A stretch of DNA of 40,895 nt, taken from Parachlorella kessleri. Its lineage: Eukaryota; Chlorophyta; Trebouxiophyceae; Chlorellales; Chlorellaceae. Below are positions 32,230-40,895 of the stretch, in pieces. Made by a program: the position numbers and the translations under genes. The notes below the pieces were generated by a model, which saw only the letters and a program-made list of their open reading frames with translations, was not told the DNA's origin and searched no databases. Positions within the stretch are counted from its first letter, which is position 1; each line of letters opens with the position of its first letter. The DNA lies in contig BBXU01002340.1 of assembly GCA_001598975.1 (NCBI GenBank), forward strand, positions 1 through 40,895. The letters are read 5' to 3'.

Positions 32230-35200
32230 CTACTCCAGCAGCGCGGGCAGCTGGATGTACGGGAAGTGTGCGGGCATCTTGGTGGCGGCCTCCGGGTCGA
32301 GCGTCGGCATGATCCACGACTGCCCGCTGCGCTGCACCCCAGACACAACCACCGCCGGCAGGCCGTGCTGCTGCTCAAACGCGGCGGCCAACACGCTGTG
32401 CTGCTCCTTCAGCGCGGCCTTCAGGTCGGCCTTAATGAGCTGGCGGCGTGAGGTCATGCTGTCCCAGTTCTCCCTCAGCTTGACCAGCTTCACCCGCTCC
32501 TCAAACGCCTCCGCCTCCCACTCAGCAGCCAGCTTGGCGCAGTCGGCGCTGTCGCTGCCGCTGGTGCTGCCCCTGCGGCCAGCAAGGCAGGAGAGCGCCG
32601 GGTTAGACGACGGAAGAGGCCACAAGGGGGGCCGAACATAGCGGGCCTGTCCCCGCTGTGGTGCAAGCAGCCAATACCAGGGATATGATAGACGCTTCAC
32701 CTGACGCTACCAGCTGTCCATGCCATTTATCAGTACAGCTGACAGCCAGGGGCATGCATGACCAGCCATGACTAACTCACGTTGCCTTGCAGGTAGCTTG
32801 CAGGTCCTTGGCATCTTGAGTTTGGTAGTCTTCCGCATCGCGACAGTAGTATGCCAGCTTGGCTACCGTTGGGAACCTTGAGGCGGCCACGGGGCACTCC
32901 CTCACTCTGCAGCACCGGCAAAGGGCAGCTCAAGTCGACACCGGCACAGGGCAGCACATGCCATTGTTGCTGAGAGGTGGGCAAAAAAACAACTTCAGCT
33001 AGGCCAGAATGCCATACCCAAACTGAGGCTGCAAACCAGCAAGCATTACAGTGGTGCTGGCTGGCTGACTGGTTGACCGTAGGGGCAGTGGCGATGAAAA
33101 CAAGGAAAAGGCCATGGGACCCCCTAGACGGAGGGCAGGCGTCTGCTCAAGCCACAACCCCAGCAAGCCAGAGCACCATGGCCCAACCCTCTCCCACCTC
33201 CGGGCAGCCTCGGTGACCAGTGCCTTGATAATGGCCGCACTGGCCGCCTGGGTGTCCTCCTTGTACAGGAACGCCCGGCAGCAGTCGGCGGCCAGCTCCA
33301 GCTGCAGGCAACTCAAGCGCTGCGCCCGCTTCGCCAGCGAGGCGGCCAGGCGGCGCAGCAGGTAGCGGCAGTGGAAGGTCTCGCTGTGGTCCGTGTCCTC
33401 TTGCAGCGAGGCCATGCATGAGAAGACAGCCACCTGGTGGTCCAGGCTCAGGCTGCCCCAGTGACGGCAGGTCCAGTCCCAGGTGTTGTAGTACTCGTCC
33501 AGCCAGCTGTCAACGTCCTGATCCTTTTCCATTAGCTCCATGGACTTCTTGAAGCTGCGGCTGTACTTGCCCCACTTGGACACATTGGCTGCCACTGCTG
33601 CGGGGTTGGCAGGCTTGTTCAGCCGACGCAGCCTGCAAGGAAGCGGGGGCCGGGTAGGCTTTCAGCAAGACGAGGAAGGGGGCCTCATGCAGAGCGAGAG
33701 CGTGGCAAGGCTTGTGTAAGGCAATGCAAGAACAATTCTGACCTGCACTGCAATACCAGACTGGCAGAGCAACACCAAACTACTGCTGCTGTAGATGGCG
33801 CAATCTTGAAGACTGGGCGTCACACCTGTCCACGGTCAGCCTGGCAAAGAACTTGACGTCCTCGGTCCAGAAGTTCAGTGCCTTAATTGTCAGGTCTCCT
33901 GCACGGACAGACGAGGAAGGGGACGGCACGTCGTGCAAGTGGGCACCCGTCGAGCTGGATTAGCAGTCATCCTGGAAGGCCTCAATCACCAAGGAAGGCA
34001 ACAGTGACGTTCCAATGCAACGGAGCCCGCTTACTGTGCTTCTCCTGCAGCCTGATGATGAAGATCTCCAGGTCCGAGTGCACCGACATGTTGAAGAACC
34101 TCTGCAGGCTAAAGCTAGTGAGTGCCGAGGTTCTTAGCAGGTGAGGTACTTAATACTGATAACTTTGTGTTGCAGACAGGCGTTTAAGAGCAGGGACCGC
34201 GGGGGGGCAGTACGTACGGGTTGCAAAGACTCATGACTCACTCGGATTTATGGAGGTACAGCCATGGGTACAGCCCGGAGGTACTCAAAAACAGCGATTT
34301 TGTGGAGGTTCCAGACGTTCACAACATGTTATGTATGCCTGGAAGCTCACAAAACTCACAGAGGCCGGCTTGTATCCCCATGTGTATCCCGCCTGCGCTT
34401 GGCAGCGAGGGCGCGAGCACTGAAATCAACCATTGTGGGCTGCAAGACGGCGCATGTTTTCATACACTGATGCGATTGAAGAGCTTGGGAAGCGTCAGCC
34501 TCCGTTTGACGTACCTAAGACTGCATCACAGTTTGTCCAAGGAGGGAGGCGTGGCCAAACCTCCAGCCACTCAGGGGCAACAGTCGGCCTGTGCACAGAT
34601 ATGGAGGGGCCAGGATTCTCACCCTTCGTAGATTCAGTGTATCAACCGGGGCCGGACTCTGTCACTTTCTGGCCCTACAGACACTGGATCTGACGTGGTT
34701 GCCAAAGCTTCATGGCAACTATTGTCGACTAACGTCAGTCACATCCATTAAGGTTCAAGCATGTGCAGCCAGCACTTGGCATGATATCCTGCAGGCTAAA
34801 TTAGGAACCTTTACGAAATCCCTCAAAGGCCTTCCCAGTGGTAATGCAGTGTTGCAAAGCAACCGGGGCCTACTTCATCTTGACGGCGAGTATAGCCTGG
34901 CAAGCTGGAGCACTGGTATTAAGAGGCCGTCATGCATGCCTTCCTCGTCATAAGCCTTCCCTTAGTCCGCCCTCATTTCAGGACATGATATCATCGATGC
35001 TGAAGGACATGTGTCCCTGACAGGCTTCCGTTCAGGCTTGCTGGCTAGGCTTGCTTCCAAGCCGGGCAAGCTCCTGTGCTATGCTCTTCTTCAGAGCTTC
35101 AAGCCTGCATGGGGTATTCTCTGGTGCCGTGACTTTGCATCTTGCTTCAGCACAGGCAACAGCCTGTCCCACGGCTACCAAGCAACATGCGGTAAGAGAC

Positions 35201-35827
35201 AGCAAGTGAAGATGGTGGGTACCCGTTTCATAAAATACTTACTGGTTCTGAGGGTTGTCTTGGCTGAAGGAGTCCAGCAAACCCTGGGCCATGGCAGCCA
35301 CAGCGGCCTCATGCTTCGCTGCCTTTTTCTGCAAAGCAAGTACACACACTCTACTCGCTCAGGTGCAAGGTACAAATCTTGATCTGCGCATGCAGCGCCG
35401 CGCTGCATATCTGATGGTACACTGCTCACCTTGGCATTATCTCTGAGCTTGACGCCCATATCTTGGTGCTCCAAGCACAGTTCAAACCTTGCCTGCGCAA
35501 CCAATTATACACGGATTTGGTCGGCAACAGAGCTCCTACCAGCCAGTGGGTCTGCAGTCTTGCCCATCACAGACCTGGGAAGCGCTGGCAACCTGGTCCA
35601 TTGTCTGGGCAGTGTAGGCCTTGTAGCGCTTGTGGCTGGCAGCCAGCTGCTGCTGGAGCTCGTCTAGCTGCACATGGGCAGGAGCCTTGTCAGCATGGAA
35701 CCTGGTTAGCAAGCTCGCTAGGAATCCAGAAACGCATTGTGAGTGCACCTACTTTCTCGCTGATGCCGGCCTTAACGAGTTCAAGAGTCAGTGACTCGGG
35801 TTGCTTGCGTTTCTGACCAGGTACCAT
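32230..35827 (-). CDS. Unrecognised helical protein (coiled-coil N-terminus, Trp-rich middle)
   Basis: Exons: 35827-35753, 35667-35575, 35492-35430, 35328-35243, 34099-34035, 33898-33826, 33632-33198, 32906-32781 and 32572-32230. This gives 1359 nt and 452 residues, all in phase. I do not recognise the family. Residues 1-25 (MVPGQKRKQPESLTLEL) are basic. Residues 26-105 form heptad-like helices: LDELQQQLAASHKRYKAY, then ARFELCLEHQDMGVKLRD. The middle (about 106-300) looks folded and aromatic-rich: FFNMSVHSDLEIFIIRLQEK, ALNFWTEDVKFFARL, SWLDEYYNTWDWTCRHWG. Helical repeats with Cys and Leu follow. The C-terminus has another charged coil (AEWEAEAFEERVKLVKLREN) and ends HFPYIQLPALLE. There is no signal peptide or membrane helix, so it is cytosolic or nuclear. 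Intron 4 (1.14 kb) is the longest in the gene. Exon 2 uses a GTCTGT donor, like WAPL exon 2. Confidence 0.7.
34100..35242 (-). other. Long intron (1.14 kb) of the unrecognised helical-protein gene
   Basis: Most introns here are 80-450 bases; this one is several times longer. It carries several open frames on the plus strand (for example 34221-34631 and 34591-34953), but they have no recognisable family and no splice logic. I see no terminal repeats, target-site duplications or transposase motifs. It may hold an unseen small exon or an old insertion. Confidence 0.5.
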
Positions 35828-36019
35828 TGTGCCTCCGCTGTTAGCTGCGAGCTATAGCTAGTACTAGCTAGTACTACTGAATAAGCACTTGAATGAAGGA
35901 TAGGCAATCAGCTTCTCTCCTCAGCGTAGCTTTATGGCGGGTAGTGCATTCAAATGCTCCCATGCATTGTGCTCATAGTTAACAGCTCCCCTCTGCTGTT
36001 GACAGCTTGTCTAGCCCAA

Positions 36020-36024
36020 TTACA
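36020..36024 (-). terminator. UGUAA poly(A) signal of the FtsHi-like gene
   Basis: TTACA on the plus strand, about 165 bases beyond the TAA stop at 36188-36190. A second UGUAA overlaps the stop itself (36188-36192). Confidence 0.5.
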
Positions 36025-36187
36025 ATATTGCGCTCGGGCAACACAAGGAAGGTCAACCACCGTTACTGGCAGTGCCAGCAGCATGCAGAAGCAGAGAGCC
36101 TGGGAAAGCTTTGCTACGGTCAAAAGCCTCCGCCAGAGCACGCCCACCGGATGGGCCCGATGAACAAGAGCAGCTAGCTTGGAGCCA

Positions 36188-39100
36188 TTACACTTCAATG
36201 ACATCTATCTGCTTGGGCGTCCATGCATCCAAAGCCTCGCCCTTATCCTCTGGGACCGCAGGTGGCGCTGGGAAGCCGGTGCCATTGCTGGGCTTTAGGC
36301 TATTATCTGTTGCTGCTATGAACTCCTGAATGGACTCTAGCCGCCGTCGGGTCTCTTCATCTAGAAGTTGCTCCCTCACCTGCACAGGGCACAAAACCCT
36401 GCTTGACACTTGCAGACACTAAGCAAGATGGGCTGACGGTTCCTCTAGCATCCATTGGGGCCTCTGCAGGGTTCAACAAGCGATCCACAGTGCCTGGGCA
36501 TAATGCTGTAGCATTACGCAGGTGGGAGCTGACCTGCTGCGCCTTGGTGCGCGCCAAGTTCTTGGGCAGTAGGTCAAAGTTCTCTATCCGCCCCATTACC
36601 ACTTCCGCCAGCTGCTGCAGCTGCGAGTCCTGCAGCACGCTATCACCCAGCACCTCTGCTGCTGCCCTGCGGCCCGCAGTCGACGTGGCTCCTGTTGCGC
36701 CGTTCCCATTGGCCGCTGCTGGGGCCGCCTCGCCTGCTGGCTGCTCCCTGTCTTCTCCTTCCTGTGGAGCATTGGTGGCTCCGTTGGCTGCCACTGCTGC
36801 TGCCGCTGCTGCAAAGGCTTCTGCCATGGGTGAGGGTGCCAGTGGCGTAGCCTTGAGCAGCTCCACTAACCGAGTGCCCAGCACAGTCTCGTCACTGTAC
36901 CAGGGCAAAACATAATCACAAGGGGCTAGGCGGGGCTACATATGAAACAAGCAGAAGTACGGAACTGCCCGGAACTTGTTGTGCTGCAACTGTGTGAGCG
37001 CTACCCATGCTGCATTGCAGCAAGCCTTGGACAAGTGCCTCGAACGTGTCCCCATGTTGCCGCCATGTCCGTCCCTCCACACTGACAAGCAACCCGGCGT
37101 CGCTATCACCCACAAGCACGGCCGGCCAGCTGTTCCCTCTAAGGCCCCACCTGTTCTCACAGAGCTCGCGCCCCACCGCCTCAATGACTGGCCGCCGCTC
37201 CTCTACTAATCGTGTGGCACGCTCGTAGGCAGCCCGCTGCAGTGCCATGATCTCCTCGTCGTGCTGGCCGTCCATCCACTACAGCAGTAGAAGGGGCCCA
37301 CCACTCAAGCACACCAGCAGGCAACAGTGAACAAGTCATTAAAAGAGGTACCAACCTTCTGGCAGTGCCATGACTCCCGCTCGGTACCCTCTGCGATGGG
37401 AGACTCCTGCACAGGCTACCATGCACGGCAGACCATTCCACCGCCGGGGTCCGGCACCGACATGTGCCGCGCGCAGCGAGCCCAACAACGCAGCACACTC
37501 CAGGCACCCACCCACCATGGTTGTGGGGTCCTCATAGCCGCCCATGGCCATGTTGGACAGCACGGGGCTTTCACGATTAACTGGGTGCAGCTTGGAGTCG
37601 ACTACGATCCAGCGGGCCAGCTCCGCGGCGCGAGACACCTCCTTGCTGGTGGTCAGCGACACGCCCTCCTTGCCGTACAGCACCTCCTCGCAAGCCCTGC
37701 AGCTTGGGCGAGACGAGTAACAAGGTATGCTGGGCAAGCATGCAAGGCAGGTTGCTAGTGACACGCCCTCCCTGCCGTACAGCACCTCCTCGCACGCCCT
37801 GCAGCTTGGGCGAGATGAGTAACAAGAAAGCCAGACAAGACCCTCGCCGGTGATGAGCTGCATGGCGTTCTTGTTACACAGCATCACGATACAAGCTCAC
37901 ACTGCAACTAGCCAGCTATGGCGTTAACTTGCCAGGCAGACCCCGTAGCTAGTTGCTAGTGACACGCCTTGACTCCGCATGGCACCTCCTCACATGTACT
38001 GCATGCTCACCAACCGGGGGTTCACAACACCCTTCCATGTACCAAGACAACCTCTTAGTGATGGTTAGGCCCTTGCCCTGCTTGCCATACCTGGCAATGC
38101 TGCCCTCCTGCAGCGGAACCACTACCCCCTGCACCATTGCCCCTAGACTAACTGCGCCCCCACCTGGCTGCATAGAGGGGGACCATCAGGCCACAGGCCA
38201 GCTCAAACTGCGTCAGCGGCTTGTCCAGCTGCACTGCGTTGGACTGCTGCCGGCCCCACCCCAGCTTCTGCCACGCGCCGCCGTCAGACCGGAACTCCTG
38301 CAAAGCAGCATGGGCGAGCATCCAGAATGATGCATGTGGCACGGTGGGGCAGGCGGTGTGCCCACTACCTGACGCTTGTGCAGCCCTTGTCAACCTACAT
38401 CCCATTCTGCCAGGGCAATTGTCAGGACAGCGGCGTGATGGCCACCGAAGGCGCACCAGCCATCCCTAGCTGTTTGACTTTGGCATGCAGGCTGGCGGCA
38501 TTCGCGAGGTGGTAGCTCGTGGGTGCAGGGAGGGTATCTGACCAGACTACAACTGCCAAGCCCACAGGACTTGGTCCACCCACCTGAGGTACAAACAGGA
38601 TGCGGGCCACTGTGTTGCCGCGTGGGCGGATGGTCACATGTTCGATGGGAGGGAGGCCGGGCGTGACGGCAAAGGCCACGGCACGCGCGGCCTCTATGGT
38701 AGCATACCTGCGCAGGGGGTCCAGTAGAGCTGAGTCGCTTGACAACCTGGCACCAAGCAGAATGTCAGGGCACCAGGGGCGCGACAGTGGCAGACATGCG
38801 CAAACAGCCCAAAACCTCTCAAGTATGGATCAAGCACCAGCGCAAGCCTGCGCACATGCCATGGAGGGCAGGGCTTGTGCAAAGTTAATCGCTGCCCTTT
38901 TACAGACCTTTGCAGGCCACCCCTGGAGCAGCCTATCAGTATGTTTGACAATCATCACCCGCCTGCGCATGTCTGGCATTTCAAGGAGTAAGGTGCGGGG
39001 CAGGCACACACCGCATAAAGTCAAGAACAACAAGGTATGTGCAAGAGGCTTGGGACCAACGAGGGGTCCCTAACTACCCACCTGCGCTTGGCGGGTGTGT

Positions 39101-40895
39101 CTGGCAGCGACGTGTGCGGCAGGCCCAGCCTGACCTTGTCCATGGCCTCCTTCAGCACAGCCAGGTCAATCTCCTTCTGGTCCTTGCGCACCTGCATGCA
39201 CCACAGTAATCACGTTATGTAACACCCTGACGATACCTGGCGACCAGCGGCGCCATAACTGCCCGACAGGTCACTCCTCTTGCAGAACCAGCCGCCCTTG
39301 GTGGGCGCAGTATGGCACAGGCCTGCGCATGGCTGCCAAAGCAGATTGCCGCAACTCCCAAGGGCCAGGTGCGCCCACAACCTCTGGGGCACAGCATCGC
39401 ATCTTCCAGGGCTGACCTTAACTGTGTGCGTATCGTGCAAGCTGCACTCCGCGTCACCCTCCGCACGAGACTGCCAAGCCCGCCTGCTTAGCTGTGGTGA
39501 GCGAGCCTGGCCACCTGTGCCCCACTATAGCAGCCACCCCGCCTGCAACTGCTAACCGTTCGACAGCTTCTGGCAGCACCCACCGCAAGGATGGCTGCCT
39601 CGTTCAGTAGGTTGGCAAGCTCCGCCCCCGAGTAGCCGATCGTGAGGTCGGCCACCGTCCTCAGCAGCGCGTCCTCGTTGTCATGGGAGATGGGCTTGTT
39701 CCGCGCGTGCACCTGCAGCCACCGATGTGGATTGCGAGCGCTGGCAATCCCTTGCCGAGAGCAGTGGCCGGCCAGCCGGCTCCCTGTTGAGCGCTAAGCC
39801 TTTGCAGAGGCGGCTGAAAATTGCCCACTTGAGCCCTCCGCTAACCAAGCTGGACCACCTGCTGCTGGCACAAGCTGGCCAAGCAGCCATAAACCACCAA
39901 GCTGCTGCTGGCACATGGGATACGGCAGGCGTTTTGCTCACTGACGCAGGCATATAACCAGGAGCAGGAGCTAGCAACCACCCCACGCCCCTGCACATAG
40001 CAAAACCGCAGCCTCCCGCCCACGACCGCCCCCACCCCCTTTGCAGTGGCACTAGAGACTCGATGACAGAAGGGGCGGGTCAGCCCTTGTGTGGACGACC
40101 GAAGGGGCTGGCTACACAGCTAGAGAAGTACCCAGTACACTACACCAGTACGTCCTTGTTGGCGCCGCTTGTAACGAACCCACGGCAGCATTGTCAGGTG
40201 GCGGCACGCTGTTAAACTAAAACTAGACTCGACTAGACCAGTACCTTCTGCCCACCCCACCCCACCTGGAGCACTTTGAGGCGGTTGGATGGCGAGGGCC
40301 GGCCCATGTAGATGGAGCGGTCAAAGCGGCCGGGGCGCAGCAGCGCCTCGTCCAGCGCCGTGGCGCGGTTGGTGGCGCCAATCACCAGCACCTGAAGCAG
40401 GCACAGCGCAGCACAGCGTACCCCAATGGGACACACAAGGTGGACACAGAGTGGTCGAGCAGATACACACCAGCGGTGCTGGCAGGGCCCGCAGCACGGC
40501 GGTTGGTACTCTGCAACAGTAAGGATTATGTTCCACAAGAAAAATTGTTTGATATCTTTTGGGCATTCCGCAATGCCGAGCACCCCAAGCAGCTGAAGGC
40601 AACAGAGTGTGGCACGAGGGGTTCCTAGTGCGGCAGGTGCTGAACAGACAAGCCTTGCCTGCGCAGCACAATAGAGCGAAGTACTGCAGAGTGGGAGACT
40701 GCGAGCAAATAGGGAAAGCAGGACTCACTGGCTGGGTTTTGTGAGTCTGGCTCCATCGGCCCCATGAAAGCAAACTTCAAGCTTCGCTACGCCCAGAGGT
40801 CTGATTCAGCATGGCCTGACTGCAACCCTTCCCGAGCTAGCCCCTCAGCCCTAGCCTATAGGCGCACTGCTCCACCTGCATAGCATCCGCCCCCC
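36188..40895 (-). CDS. FTSHI: Protease-dead FtsH-like AAA protein (FtsHi type), C-terminal part; 5' end beyond window
   Basis: Exons: >40895-40876, 40391-40266, 39712-39584, 39191-39082, 38707-38584, 38297-38164, 37696-37516, 37278-37151, 36894-36534 and 36379-36188, all in phase. Visible AAA parts are the second region of homology, [19 protein letters not shown] with PGRFDR (arginine-finger region), and [20 protein letters not shown]. Walker A and B lie off the right edge. The peptidase-M41 fold follows, but the zinc motif is lost: canonical YHEAGHA reads TIEAARA, replacing both His by Ile and Arg while keeping Glu. The region of the third ligand reads [26 protein letters not shown] and [18 protein letters not shown] are family landmarks. 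In plants, FtsHi proteins form an inner-envelope AAA motor that pulls preproteins into chloroplasts, or act in plastid division; that role is inferred. The last 185 residues are a family-atypical acidic, Ala-rich tail. Confidence 0.8.
37652..37826. repeat. 102-base tandem duplication spanning an FtsHi intron/exon boundary
   Basis: Copy A (about 37652-37724) contains the first codons of the exon 37696-37516 and the end of the preceding intron. Copy B (about 37754-37826) repeats it nearly base for base at an offset of exactly 102. Both contain an acceptor CTGCAG followed by codons reading RACEEVLYG. Copy B lies inside the intron. A frame stays open from copy B into the real exon. Confidence 0.85.
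37951..38012. repeat. Decayed third copy of the FtsHi boundary repeat
   Basis: From about 37953 the sequence begins GTTGCTAGTGACACGCC, like copy B. It then diverges (GCACCTCCTC is kept, and the CTGCAG acceptor is lost). It lies 201 bases beyond copy B in the same intron. Confidence 0.55.

Noticed and set aside
34221..35382. Nested plus-strand gene in the long intron
   Set aside because: Several frames are open but none continues into another through plausible splice sites, and no conserved motif is visible.
35536..35748. Extension of exon 2 of the helical-protein gene to include RFHADKAPAHVQ
   Set aside because: It would need an intron of about 35-50 bases or break phase; the acceptor at 35668 gives an 85-base intron in phase 0.
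1..40895. CRISPR arrays, prophage, bacterial operons, tRNA or rRNA genes
   Set aside because: No regularly spaced repeats, no RNA gene secondary structures recognised, and the gene structure is intron-rich eukaryotic throughout.

Overview
The window is nuclear DNA from a green alga, most likely a core chlorophyte (trebouxiophyte or chlorophyte type). The coding sequence is GC-rich and broken into many short exons by GT-AG introns, mostly 80-450 bases. Ala/Gln/Ser/Gly/Pro-rich low-complexity stretches encoded by CAG/GCA/AGC repeats are common. UGUAA, the typical green-algal poly(A) signal, occurs downstream of several stop codons. The gene families (CONSTANS-like B-box/CCT, TORTIFOLIA1/SPIRAL2, augmin subunit 4, WAPL, enhancer of polycomb, plastid-type FtsHi) also fit the green lineage. 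I see nothing bacterial, viral or organellar, and no tRNA, rRNA or CRISPR.

Layout. 1-791: 3' end of a plus-strand gene of unknown function. 2299-5618 (+): CONSTANS-like protein with one B-box and a C-terminal CCT domain, 8 exons, 490 residues. 7134-14717 (-): TORTIFOLIA1/SPIRAL2-like microtubule protein, 12 exons, 1760 residues. 15063-16994 (+): augmin (HAUS4/AUG4-like) subunit, 5 exons, 291 residues, divergent from the TORTIFOLIA1-like gene across 345 bases. 17413-22260 (-): enhancer-of-polycomb-like protein, about 12 exons. 23088-25033 (-): unrecognised disordered basic protein, 3 exons, 569 residues. 25611-31152 (-): WAPL cohesin-release factor, 11 exons, about 840 residues. 32230-35827 (-): unrecognised protein, 9 exons, 452 residues. 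36188 to the right edge (-): C-terminal half of an FtsH-like AAA protein whose protease zinc site is destroyed (FtsHi type).

Exon models were built by hand from GT/AG sites, requiring reading phase to match at every junction and family motifs to continue across junctions. All models close in phase. The weak points are exon 9 of the enhancer-of-polycomb gene and a possible extra exon in WAPL.

Two neighbours (TORTIFOLIA1-like and augmin) both act on microtubules and share one short intergenic region. Two others (enhancer of polycomb and WAPL) act on chromatin and lie in tandem, separated by the unknown disordered protein. The rest of the order looks like ordinary nuclear gene order. The most unusual structure is in the FtsHi gene. 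A 102-base tandem duplication copies an intron/exon boundary so that a second splice acceptor would add exactly 34 in-frame codons.
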